64,000 nucleotides of DNA from Shewanella sp. 1CM18E (GTDB lineage: Bacteria; Pseudomonadota; Gammaproteobacteria; Enterobacterales; Shewanellaceae): positions 62,001 through 126,000 of the forward strand of contig NZ_JALNTW010000002.1 in NCBI RefSeq assembly GCF_023161665.1, given 5' to 3'. A program made the position numbers and the translations under genes. How positions within the stretch are numbered: position 1 is the first letter of the stretch; each line of letters starts with the position of its first letter. Below are positions 8,858-19,532 of this stretch, one piece after another. Below the pieces are notes generated by a model, which searched no databases, had not been told where the DNA came from, and was given only the letters and a program-made list of their open reading frames with translations.

Positions 8858-10051
8858 CTATAAGGTACTAAAATAAAAGCTAGCTGGCGAGTTTGCATCT
8901 AACGTCCTAATTGCCGCTGCTGACAATTGTTCAGCTTTAATGACACCTTTGATCTCGATATCTTCTTGTTGCAAAAACCTAAGCTGAGATTGCTGCCCAT
9001 CTGCAGTACAACTACGGATAATCGGCTTTTTAAACTCTGCAGTCGTTACCATAACCTTAGCCACTTCGCCGTTAGACAGTTCCACTAAAGTTCCCGGCGG
9101 GTATATACCTAATACTTTAACCAAAGCCGAGATCATCGCTGCATCATGCTTTTGCACACGATTTTTAAATAGATACCCTAAAGCAATTTGCGGTGAACGC
9201 CCCTCTCCACGAAGTAATCGTTCAAAATCATTTGCTAAGCTAACTACCTGAGTTTCAGCCGCAATTTGTTCACCCTTAAGCTTGTGTGGATAACCACTAC
9301 CATCAATCCACTCATGATGATGTAACACAATATCGAGCACTTTTTTAGGGAACAAACCTGATTTTTCCAACATGCTATGGCCAAATTGTGGATGCATATT
9401 TAGAAAATTGATTTCATGATCAGATAGGTTAGTTTTCTTACGGCGGATAACATCCGGAACTTTTTGTTTACCAATATCATGAAATAGCGCTCCTAGAGCG
9501 ATATCTCTCAACTGGCTATGATTCATGCCTAACGTCTGCGCAATCATCATAGACAATACGGCAATTGACACCCCGTGCTGATTTATCGATATATCCACTC
9601 CAGCATCAACAATTGCCAAATAGGGTGTTTCAGTTTCTTTTAGGTGATCCATTAACTCTTCAACTAAGCTCGCAGCACTGCGGTAAGCACCTTGAGGATC
9701 TGAGCCTAATTTAGAAAAAACTGAGCGGCAATCGTTTGCTCCTTTAGTAAAACGTTGCTGACCTAGACGGATTGACTTCCTTACTACGCTTTTAGCCTGT
9801 TCGGCCAATTGCTCTGGAGTCAATTCTGGCACAACGACTTCTACTTCAGTTTTCTTAGGTAATAGCTCTTGGCCGGAAATAAGATAAACAAAGGCAACAT
9901 CTAGGGTTTTAATCAACTCGATATGAGACAGAGATTCAATTTCAATGCGGTTAAACAGAAACGGGTGATTGGTCCATGCAAGCGGCAATTTAACCACCAT
10001 GCCAACTTGTAGGTCTGACAAGGGCACTCTCACCTCGACAGCTTTTGACAT
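8858..10051 (-). CDS. HD-GYP domain c-di-GMP phosphodiesterase (DUF3391 N-terminus)
   Basis: The protein probably hydrolyses the second messenger cyclic di-GMP. The N-terminal about 120 residues look like the DUF3391 domain often found before HD-GYP. The HD motif is FHDIGKQKVP and the signature loop reads HHHEWIDGSGYP, where the family consensus has HHERxDGxGYP, so metal-binding and GYP residues are kept. The start is set at the ATG at 10051 because GGGAG lies 8 bases upstream; the ATG at 10072 has no such site. Upstream an inverted repeat (TTATTAGG and CCTAATAA, 10166-10197) and a leftward TATAAT at 10204-10209 are plausible control elements. Confidence 0.88.
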   Translation of the reverse strand: MSKAVEVRVPLSDLQVGMVVKLPLAWTNHPFLFNRIEIESLSHIELIKTLDVAFVYLISGQELLPKKTEVEVVVPELTPEQLAEQAKSVVRKSIRLGQQRFTKGANDCRSVFSKLGSDPQGAYRSAASLVEELMDHLKETETPYLAIVDAGVDISINQHGVSIAVLSMMIAQTLGMNHSQLRDIALGALFHDIGKQKVPDVIRRKKTNLSDHEINFLNMHPQFGHSMLEKSGLFPKKVLDIVLHHHEWIDGSGYPHKLKGEQIAAETQVVSLANDFERLLRGEGRSPQIALGYLFKNRVQKHDAAMISALVKVLGIYPPGTLVELSNGEVAKVMVTTAEFKKPIIRSCTADGQQSQLRFLQQEDIEIKGVIKAEQLSAAAIRTLDANSPASFYFSTL

Positions 10052-10594
10052 TGATATCACTCCCAATTTCACTTTGCAGGCGGATTTATACCTGTATTGA
10101 ATATCATCTACAAGGGAAGCGCACTAATCACTCAAAGTAGATGTGACTTGCTGGCTACCTATAGTTTATTAGGAAAAAGAATACACTAGCCTAATAACGA
10201 TATATTATAGATATTTACGTTATAATAAACACCTAGCGCCAACTTTATGACAGCTAAAGTTAAATTGACAGGTCGATTTGAACGTTTAATCCACTCCTAC
10301 CGAAAACAAGCAAATTCAATATAGGAATATCATATTCTAAATTTATTGAAAAATGCGCCAACACAGAATTGCATACAATATACCAAGAGTCTATACTGAA
10401 CTTGTTCCTTAACGTTGGTCGCCCCGAAAGATCGTTATGGAGCAATACTGTCAATTGTCCTTTTACTTTGGGAGATCTAGGTTGGAGTAGAACCTAGGTT
10501 GAACAGTAAAGGTTTTATCGTAAACATAAGGCGTCTATACAGAGTGACTCTCTGTATAAACATCCCTATTTGACGCTGCTTGCAGCGTCTTTTT
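10052..10594. other. Gene-free region with divergent -10 boxes and three hairpins
   Basis: No convincing coding sequence is seen. Two TATAAT hexamers point in opposite directions, 10204-10209 leftward towards the HD-GYP gene and 10221-10226 rightward. The right half contains consecutive hairpins ending in a rightward terminator, although no rightward protein gene precedes it. See the RNA candidate. Confidence 0.6.
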
Positions 10595-10597
10595 TTA
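10230..10597 (+). ncRNA. Candidate structured non-coding RNA
   Basis: A rightward transcript is suggested by a TATAAT box at 10221-10226 and an intrinsic terminator at 10572-10597, with no protein gene between. Two further perfect hairpins precede the terminator: CTAGGTT-N7-AACCTAG (10477-10497, extendable by wobble pairs) and TATACAGAG-N5-CTCTGTATA (10536-10558). The expected transcript is about 365 nt. It does not show tmRNA, RNase P or 6S sequence features that I recognise. The start is approximate and no -35 box is clear. The alternative is the tail of a lost gene. Confidence 0.4.
10572..10597 (+). terminator. Rightward intrinsic terminator
   Basis: GACGCTGC, a two-base centre, GCAGCGTC, then seven T. 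The T tract overlaps the stop codon of the leftward DUF2919 gene. On the other strand the stem is not followed by U-rich sequence, so it serves rightward transcripts. Confidence 0.8.
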
Positions 10598-11062
10598 CTC
10601 TTTTTCTTTCCAATCGCTAAAGTACAAGTTTAAATGTTTAGATTTATACAAGTACAAACTGGCCCAGAATAAAAATAATGCGTCTAGGCCAATACTCCAG
10701 CTATAAACATAATAGGTGTGCAAGATCCGTTGAATGAGTAAACCACCATCAATCACTAACAGTAATGCCAATAGCCATTTCATGTATGGAAACAGATGAC
10801 GAACCCATGCAGGTTTGCGTTTGCGCTCAGCAATTACCGCTGCATAAATAAACAGTGCTCCAGCTCCTGCCGCTAACGCCATTAAAAAATCATTTTTGTG
10901 AGGATAAAATAACGTCACTAAACCTGCGCGATCGCTAGCTTGTGTTAATGATGCCACAAAGACACACCAACCACGGGCGATAAACACTAGCAATAAATAC
11001 AGCATAATTGGTGGCTTAACGTGGCCTTTATCATCGAGCCAGGTAATATTGCTAAAATTCAC
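10595..11062 (-). CDS. DUF2919 family membrane protein (YfeZ-like)
   Basis: This small inner-membrane protein of unknown function has 155 residues and about four hydrophobic segments. The N-terminal HVKPPIMLYLLLVFIARGW and the following FYPHKNDF resemble the DUF2919 family typified by E. coli YfeZ. Translation starts at GTG (11062) with AGGGA six bases upstream. The stop codon lies in the T tract of the opposing terminator. No functional inference beyond family membership is justified. Confidence 0.8.
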   Translation of the reverse strand: MNFSNITWLDDKGHVKPPIMLYLLLVFIARGWCVFVASLTQASDRAGLVTLFYPHKNDFLMALAAGAGALFIYAAVIAERKRKPAWVRHLFPYMKWLLALLLVIDGGLLIQRILHTYYVYSWSIGLDALFLFWASLYLYKSKHLNLYFSDWKEKE

Positions 11063-11357
11063 AAACCGTCCCTAATTGAAAGTCAATTATCAAAAGCTAA
11101 TGCATATCGTGTTTTAGTTGTTCTATAGACCTGTGCAGTTTTACACATATTGGGCTGTAACAATCTAAAACCTATTTACTGAGGTCATATTAGATATGGT
11201 GCTTTTTAACGACTTTTCAAGACACTAGATAAACTAATAGCTGTTGTTCTCAAAGTCTATGCTATTCAAACCTATTGCAGCAAACGAACCTAACCCAAAA
11301 AACTGGCACCGCTGAAAGCACTAATTCTATTTAGCAATAACACAACTGTCTGCATTA

Positions 11358-11687
11358 ATACCAATCAGTATCAACATTTAGTCACTCAGCGAGAGTTGAG
11401 CGGCTCTGAGGCAAGGTCATTAAGTGCTCCTTGCTTTAATGACATTCACCACATCCATGTGGTTTGCAACGAGTGAAGTGCATAGACAAACTAGGTTTAA
11501 GCTCCCTCTTGTTGACTAAGAGTCACAGCATCAGAATAGCTAAAACTCGCCATTCTGGAGCGTTTTTGGCTGCCTACTTCTGCGTTGATTAGCTTTATAA
11601 GGGAATAACCATTATTGCAGCTATTCGCCTTGAATTAGTTGGCCAAAAACCGCTCTGAGTTGATCAAATTCTTATACTGATTGGTAT
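11358..11687. mobile_element. MITE-like non-autonomous element
   Basis: The ends are a perfect 14-bp inverted repeat: ATACCAATCAGTAT at 11358-11371 and its reverse complement at 11674-11687. Similarity continues inwards imperfectly (both sides reach a CTCAG/AGCGG-like segment). The interior has no ORF but shows internal symmetry, for example GCGTTTTTGGC near 11564-11574 against GGCCAAAAACCGC near 11641. Such about 330-bp elements with ATACCAATCAGTAT ends fit a MITE. A target duplication is not clear. Confidence 0.6.
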
Positions 11688-11754
11688 AACTCGCTATCAA
11701 CTCACTCAAAAACCTAGTGCTGGGCAAATCAAACTTGCTAGTCAATCCGGACTA

Positions 11755-11790
11755 ACAAAAAAGCTCCTAGCCAAAGGCCTAGGAGCTTTT
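11755..11790. terminator. ligA terminator
   Basis: A stem of AGCTCCTAG with CTAGGAGCT (11762-11770 and 11779-11787) is flanked by A-rich sequence on the left, which gives a U tract for the leftward ligA transcript, and TTTT on the right. Confidence 0.85.
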
Positions 11791-11819
11791 TACTGCAAAA
11801 TGTAACCCCAAGAAGCGAG

Positions 11820-13869
<2,050 letters not shown>

Positions 13870-13924
13870 CAAATTTTCTACGCTTACAGCCTAACAATAG
13901 GCACTGCCGTGTAATTATCTACAC

Positions 13925-14896
13925 TTATACTAGCGCTCTGATCCGTTGAATATAATTCTGCTTAGTGCTTTCTAACCATGCATCACGGCCGCCATCAAGC
14001 ACTTCACCACCTAGGTCATCAGCAATTTGATGCGCAGAATTAAGCATGATTGAAAAGTTCATTAGCGCATCGCCATAGCAAGGTAGAGTCATAAATAACA
14101 CCACGCCTTGAGTGGTAAATTGCTCCATATTGTCAGGGTCAAACACACCTGGCTTAACCATATTAGCCATAGAGAATAATACTTTGCCCGTTCCTGCATT
14201 ATCTTCATGGCGATGGAAAATGTTCATATCGCCATATTTAAAATTAAGCGTTAATAAGCAAGGTAGTAATTCTGCGCCGTGCAGTTCTTCACCCTCTTTG
14301 GCAACAACATGTAACACTAAAACATCTTGAGGCTCACCGAGCTCTTCTGCAGGTGAAGCTTCTTGTGCAGCCGCAACAGCTTGTGCGCTTTCGCTGTAAG
14401 CTTGATTATGAGGCTGGCTTTGAGCTTCGTTAGCTTGTTGAACAGGCGCTGTAACCGTTTGCTCCGAAGTCATCTCTTCTGTTGCGAATAATGACTCTTG
14501 CACAGGCGCTTGCTCTGCAAACTCTGTGTTTTCGGTCGACAATGATGGCTCGACTCGAGTTTTAGTGACTTTTTCTTGAGGAGTTTGAGTTAACTCAAAT
14601 GCATTTTCTTTTACGGCAGGCTCTGAAGTTGCAGAAAACTTTGCTACGCCATCGTTTACAGTCGCTGCAGAGTCGTTATTAGTGGCATCATCAGCACCAA
14701 CTTTTACCACTCTTACTTCACCAATTCCGTCGTTATCAAAACCATCCGCATCACGACGCTCACGATTGATGTCGGTCATAGGGCTTTGTTTATAACCCTT
14801 TGGTTGTTGTTTTCTTATCGACCAAAAACCATGCACAAGTACGGCGATAATGGCTATCGCACCTAAAAATAGCAATACCAGTTGCAAATTTTCCAT
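13925..14896 (-). CDS. zipA: Cell division protein ZipA
   Basis: This inner-membrane divisome protein tethers FtsZ at the septum. There is one N-terminal transmembrane segment (residues 5-24, [20 protein letters not shown]), a basic stretch, a long Glu/Gln/Ala-rich linker (about 60-185), and a C-terminal ZipA FtsZ-binding domain from about residue 190 ([20 protein letters not shown]). Length is 323 residues, within the family range. It starts 24 bp after the smc stop, so it is probably cotranscribed with smc. Confidence 0.95.
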   Translation of the reverse strand: MENLQLVLLFLGAIAIIAVLVHGFWSIRKQQPKGYKQSPMTDINRERRDADGFDNDGIGEVRVVKVGADDATNNDSAATVNDGVAKFSATSEPAVKENAFELTQTPQEKVTKTRVEPSLSTENTEFAEQAPVQESLFATEEMTSEQTVTAPVQQANEAQSQPHNQAYSESAQAVAAAQEASPAEELGEPQDVLVLHVVAKEGEELHGAELLPCLLTLNFKYGDMNIFHRHEDNAGTGKVLFSMANMVKPGVFDPDNMEQFTTQGVVLFMTLPCYGDALMNFSIMLNSAHQIADDLGGEVLDGGRDAWLESTKQNYIQRIRALV

Positions 14897-14919
14897 TGGT
14901 TACCCTGTATCTCTTATGT

Positions 14920-17900
14920 TTATCCGGCGTCAGCTAGCGCCACCGCTTCATCAATATCAACAGCCACAATGCGTGAAACGCCGGGCTCATGCATAGTCAC
15001 ACCGATAAGTTGATCGGCCAATTCCATGGTGATCTTGTTGTGACTAATATATATAAATTGCACGCTTTGCGACATCTCTTTTACCAAACGACAAAAACGT
15101 TCGACATTGGCATCATCTAAAGGTGCATCAACTTCATCCAACATACAAAATGGCGCCGGATTCAGTCTAAAAATAGCGAATACTAATGATAAAGCTGTTA
15201 GCGCTTTTTCTCCACCAGAAAGAAGGTGAATCGTACTATTCTTCTTACCTGGCGGCCTTGCCATAATAGTAACGCCTGTTTCCAACAAGTCGTCATCTGT
15301 TAAGGCTAAATAAGCACTACCACCACCAAAAACCTTTGGAAATAACAAACCTAAATCGGCGTTAACTTTATCAAAGGTTTCTTTAAAGCGACTTTTTGTT
15401 TCTTTATCAATTTTTCGTATCGCTTCTTCAAGGCTACTAAGTGCAGCGTTAAGATCATCGTCTTGACTGTCTAAATAGCTCTTGCGTTGATTTTGTTGTT
15501 CAAACTCTTCAATAGCCGCTAAGTTAATTGCTCCTAAATGCGCAATTTGTGCACGTAGTCGCTCTAGCTCTTTTTGACGCCATAACGTGGTCTTATTATC
15601 GTCTAATGTTGATAATATTTGTGCAACGTCAACACTTTGCTCATCTAATATGCGCTGTTGGCTATCGATTTGTCCTTTCAAACCTTCACGACGTAACTTT
15701 AACGTGCTTGACGCTTGAGTCAAGTTTTCTAACTTCGCAAGCTGTTGTTTTTTATTCGTTCCTGCACTATCGCACAGTTCCTGAATCTTGGCTTGCTCTA
15801 AGCGGAGCTGTGCAAGAGCGTCTTGCTTAACTTTTTGCGCCTGCAGAGCTTGCTCAAGTTGTACAGTAAGTGGCTGAGAGTCGCCTTCCTGCTGCAAGTC
15901 TTCTTTATTTTGTAGTGATAACAGTTGTGCTTGAGTTTGTTCAAATTCAACCAAACGCTGCTGATGTTGACTCACTTGCTGCTCAATCAACATTAGTTGA
16001 GTTTGCAACTGATTTTCATTAACTGAAAGCTGACTCAACTTAGCGTCTAATTGCTGACGCTGAGGCCGCAAAATAGCAAGCTGTTCAACCGCTTTCGATT
16101 TCTGGGTTTGAGCCGCACTCTTTTGTGTGGCTGATTGCTGTAGCGCCACTTTCAGCTGCTCTTGCAGTTCCTTGCCTTGCTCAGCATTTAACAGTAATTG
16201 TTGCTGTTCCTGCTTTGCTTCCAGTAACTCCGTCTGAGTTTGACTCAGTCTTAAGGATGTATCCTTAATAGATTGCTGCTGTGAGCGTAACTGCGAGCTA
16301 ATACTCGCTAGCTCAATCTGCTTAGTTTGAATTGACTGCTGTTTTTGGGCAATTTGTTCAGTTAACGGCACTAAATTTCGTTTTACATCGGCTACTGCAT
16401 TATCAAGTTCAGCTAACTTACCTTGGTTAGCTTCAATATTTGTCTGAAGTGTAATTTGTTCGTTTTTCAGCTCAACGGTCGAGCCCGCAGCTTGAGTTTT
16501 CTCAATAATAAAGTCATTACCAACAAGGTAACCGTCCGCAGTCGCGATAAGCTCATCCTGTTTTAAGCTTCCACGTTGTAACAAAGCGTCATCCAAGGTA
16601 GCTAACCAGGTCACATGATTCAGCCAAGGCGCCAAATTTACCGGTGCGCGAATAATGCCATTATCGGTAGTTCCGGCCGTAAAGCCGTATCGAGTAGCAT
16701 TGTCATCAGCGTGTTGTAGATCAGCTGCAAGCACCTGCGTGTTCAACACCCCTGATAATAAGATATCCACCGCAGATTCCCAGCCCGGAGACACCTCAAG
16801 TACCTGCCACAATGCTTGCTCACTGCCCGGTCTATCGACTGGTAATAATTGGCTAACAACAGCAAGTCGACCTTTTTCATCAGCAAGCTGCACTTTTAGT
16901 TTATCTTGCTCAATGAGCAAAGACTGCTGCTGTTGCTCCGCAGTTGTTAGCTTAAACTTAAGCTCATCAACTACTTCAAGCTCCTGCTCAACCGCTAGAG
17001 TCAACTCATGGACTTGTTGACTTATATCTTGCGATTGGATCTGTTGTAGCTCTGCTGTAGTGGCGTCAACTTGCAATTCTAAACGAGTCACAAGCTTGAG
17101 TTTATTGTCAATACCAGTTTGATAATGCGCTAACTGGGTTCGATTCATCTCAAACTTTAAATTCGCCTGAGTATAAATATCATTTAAGCCATTGAGTTTC
17201 TCTGTCAACGAGTCGAGTAAGTCAGTGGCAGAGTGCAGTTCAATATCAAAATCGGCTAACTGCTTACGCAGCAAATTAGCCTCAGGTGAAGCCTGAGTTT
17301 GCTTTTCTATCAGTAAAGCTTGCTTAACTTTATCTTCAGCTAGGCGGGCGCGATAGGCCGTTAACTGTGCTGCGACTTCTTGTAATCGCTCAGTTAAGCT
17401 TTCATTTTGCAACTGTCGATGTTTTAAGGATTGCTCAAGCTTAGCAATGTGAGTTTTGGTAAGATAAAAATCCTCAACTTGATGTGCTTCTTTCGCATCA
17501 AGCTCACTTAGCTTTAGTGTAAGTTCAGTTAAGCTCAGCTCGAGTGTTTGGTTTTCAGCAACAAATTTTGCTTGTTGTACCTCTAGCTTTGCTAGCTCTG
17601 CATCAATTTTGGCAATTTGCAACGTTAATTCATGGTAGCGTGACACAGATAACTCAGCGTCACACTTACGCTCAGCTTGCTTAAGCTCGCGGTACTTTTT
17701 AGCGGTTTTCGCTTGCTCTGCTAATTTTTCTAACTGTTTAGCTAATTCAGAGCGAATATCACCAAGACGAGCTAAGTTTTCGCGAGTGTGACGAATGCGG
17801 TTTTCGGTTTCGCGGCGACGTTCTTTATAACGCGAGATCCCCGCAGCTTCTTCAATGAAGACTCGGAGCTCTTGTGGTTTCGACTCAATTAGGCGCGAAA

Positions 17901-18345
17901 TTGTCCCTTGCTCAATAATCGCATAGCTTCTCGGACCTAGACCCGTGCCCATAAAGAGATCGGTAATGTCTTTACGACGGCATTTTTGATTATTAAGAAA
18001 ATAGTTAGAGTCACCATCACGGCTCACTTGTCGCTTAACTGCAATTTCTTGGTAACTTGAATACTGACCAAGCAAGCGGCCATCTTGATTATCAAAAATA
18101 AGCTCGACACTCGCCACCGAAACGGGCCGACGCGCAGTTGAGCCATTAAAGATGACGTCTGTCATCGAGTCGCCACGTAGATGTTTAGCCGAGCTCTCCC
18201 CTAACACCCAGCGCACAGCATCAATCACATTGGATTTGCCGCAGCCGTTTGGACCAATAATGGCACTTAATGGGTTAGGAAAAGGTATTTTGGTTGGATC
18301 GACAAATGACTTGAATCCGGCAAGTTTAATCTGTTTGAGTCTCAT
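14920..18345 (-). CDS. smc: Chromosome segregation protein SMC
   Basis: This is a condensin ATPase for chromosome organisation and segregation. The N-terminal Walker A is GPNGCGKSN (31-39). Long coiled coils follow, with a hinge near residues 510-630, then a return coil. The ABC signature LLSGGEKALTA and Walker B FCMLDEVDAPLDD lie at the C-terminus. The 1141-residue length is normal. Clustering of a true smc with zipA and ligA, instead of mukBEF, is typical of Shewanella, Vibrio-distant and Pseudomonas-type gammaproteobacteria. It is the first gene of the leftward smc-zipA-ligA run. Confidence 0.97.
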   Translation of the reverse strand: MRLKQIKLAGFKSFVDPTKIPFPNPLSAIIGPNGCGKSNVIDAVRWVLGESSAKHLRGDSMTDVIFNGSTARRPVSVASVELIFDNQDGRLLGQYSSYQEIAVKRQVSRDGDSNYFLNNQKCRRKDITDLFMGTGLGPRSYAIIEQGTISRLIESKPQELRVFIEEAAGISRYKERRRETENRIRHTRENLARLGDIRSELAKQLEKLAEQAKTAKKYRELKQAERKCDAELSVSRYHELTLQIAKIDAELAKLEVQQAKFVAENQTLELSLTELTLKLSELDAKEAHQVEDFYLTKTHIAKLEQSLKHRQLQNESLTERLQEVAAQLTAYRARLAEDKVKQALLIEKQTQASPEANLLRKQLADFDIELHSATDLLDSLTEKLNGLNDIYTQANLKFEMNRTQLAHYQTGIDNKLKLVTRLELQVDATTAELQQIQSQDISQQVHELTLAVEQELEVVDELKFKLTTAEQQQQSLLIEQDKLKVQLADEKGRLAVVSQLLPVDRPGSEQALWQVLEVSPGWESAVDILLSGVLNTQVLAADLQHADDNATRYGFTAGTTDNGIIRAPVNLAPWLNHVTWLATLDDALLQRGSLKQDELIATADGYLVGNDFIIEKTQAAGSTVELKNEQITLQTNIEANQGKLAELDNAVADVKRNLVPLTEQIAQKQQSIQTKQIELASISSQLRSQQQSIKDTSLRLSQTQTELLEAKQEQQQLLLNAEQGKELQEQLKVALQQSATQKSAAQTQKSKAVEQLAILRPQRQQLDAKLSQLSVNENQLQTQLMLIEQQVSQHQQRLVEFEQTQAQLLSLQNKEDLQQEGDSQPLTVQLEQALQAQKVKQDALAQLRLEQAKIQELCDSAGTNKKQQLAKLENLTQASSTLKLRREGLKGQIDSQQRILDEQSVDVAQILSTLDDNKTTLWRQKELERLRAQIAHLGAINLAAIEEFEQQNQRKSYLDSQDDDLNAALSSLEEAIRKIDKETKSRFKETFDKVNADLGLLFPKVFGGGSAYLALTDDDLLETGVTIMARPPGKKNSTIHLLSGGEKALTALSLVFAIFRLNPAPFCMLDEVDAPLDDANVERFCRLVKEMSQSVQFIYISHNKITMELADQLIGVTMHEPGVSRIVAVDIDEAVALADAG

Positions 18346-18575
18346 GGTGCCGTGTAGTCATTTCCTCGCTAAGCAGTAGCGATTAAGTTTGAGGGCTAAC
18401 CTTTGCATCAAGCAAACTATCTCTAGTCAGCATGTGCGTGTTAATGAGCTAACTTTACCAAAGCTCACTGCATTTTGTAACGTTTTTATCGTTGATTAAG
18501 CGCTTTTAACTTGTGATTAAATACCGACTGACTCACAATCGTACTAATGCGCATTTTTAACAACCTAGTATTTCT

Positions 18576-19349
18576 ATGAATAAAACCAATCAAGTACAAA
18601 AAAAAAGCGGTGTTAATTATTTTCTCGATGGCTTCAGCCTTATCAAAACCAAGGGTCTGAGGAAATTCGTTTTTATTCCATTATCAATCAACTTACTGCT
18701 GTTTGGTGGCCTCATCTATTTTGCTATTGGTCAATTAGAAAACGTATTTGCTTGGCTATCAGGACAACTACCAGAATATTTAAGTTGGCTTAACTTTATT
18801 TTATGGCCGCTAGCCATTTTAACTTTGCTGGTTGTGATGTCGTTTATTTTCAGCTCAGTGATGAACTGGATAGCCGCGCCATTTAACGGATTACTTGCCG
18901 AAAAAGTGGAGCAACAACTTACCGGTAAACCACTAAACACCGGTGGTAATATCGATTTAATTAAGGATTTACCGCGAATTTTAGGCCGAGAATGGATCAA
19001 GCTAAAATACTACCTGCCGCGGGCGATAGTATTTTTGTTGCTGTTTTTAGTGCCTTTTATTGGCCAAACCATAGCGCCGGTTTTATGGTTTTTATTTAGT
19101 GCATGGATGATGGCAATTCAGTACTGCGACTATCCATTTGATAACCACAAAGTACCGTTTAACGATATGAAATTCGCGCTAAACCAAACTAAAGGCTCCA
19201 GCTTTAGCTTTGGTGCTGCGGTTACCCTGTTTTCAATGATCCCAATTGTGAACTTTGTGGTTATGCCTGTGGCGATTTGCGGCGCGACTGCCATGTGGGT
19301 CGACAAGTACCGCAGCGCGTATAAAAACGATGACATCGCACCGGATTAA
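18576..19349 (+). CDS. cysZ: Sulfate transporter CysZ
   Basis: CysZ is an inner-membrane sulfate permease supplying cysteine biosynthesis. It has 257 residues with several hydrophobic segments and the family-like string FIFSSVMNWIAAPFNGLLAEKVE in the first third. It is divergent from smc; cysK lies downstream at 23.9 kb, separated by an outer-membrane protein and a response regulator, so the cys genes are near each other but not an operon. The ribosome site is weak (only short A/G stretches before the ATG). Confidence 0.93.
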   Translation: MNKTNQVQKKSGVNYFLDGFSLIKTKGLRKFVFIPLSINLLLFGGLIYFAIGQLENVFAWLSGQLPEYLSWLNFILWPLAILTLLVVMSFIFSSVMNWIAAPFNGLLAEKVEQQLTGKPLNTGGNIDLIKDLPRILGREWIKLKYYLPRAIVFLLLFLVPFIGQTIAPVLWFLFSAWMMAIQYCDYPFDNHKVPFNDMKFALNQTKGSSFSFGAAVTLFSMIPIVNFVVMPVAICGATAMWVDKYRSAYKNDDIAPD

Positions 19350-19370
19350 TACCTAGCAATAGCGACCATT

Positions 19371-19396
19371 AAAGCCATGTTCACATGGCTTTTTTT
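19371..19396 (+). terminator. cysZ terminator
   Basis: AGCCATG, loop TTCA, CATGGCT followed by seven T, 22 bp after the cysZ stop. Confidence 0.88.
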
Positions 19397-19532
19397 ATGG
19401 CCGAATTCATCACTTTTATGATTAATCAGGCTCACCCGACAAGTTTTGTAACAAATTCACCACAAGCTAAGGCTCTATCAAAGGAGTAATTCTGGCACAA
19501 TTTGCGCAACACAAAATAAACATAAATAACAA

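Larger units (their letters stand above)
11063..11819. other. Intergenic region containing a MITE-like element and the ligA terminator
   Basis: No ORF is convincing here. The stretch 11358-11687 is a repeat-like element with terminal inverted repeats, and 11755-11790 is the ligA terminator. Nothing recognisable lies in 11063-11357. Confidence 0.6.

Noticed and set aside
10260..10454. 64-codon leftward frame in the RNA candidate region
   Set aside because: No ribosome site and no family. The frame lies in the structured region and runs against the rightward terminator.
10230..10597. tmRNA or RNase P RNA for the 365-nt RNA candidate
   Set aside because: The size is similar, but neither the tRNA-like ends and tag reading frame of tmRNA nor the conserved RNase P core is visible.
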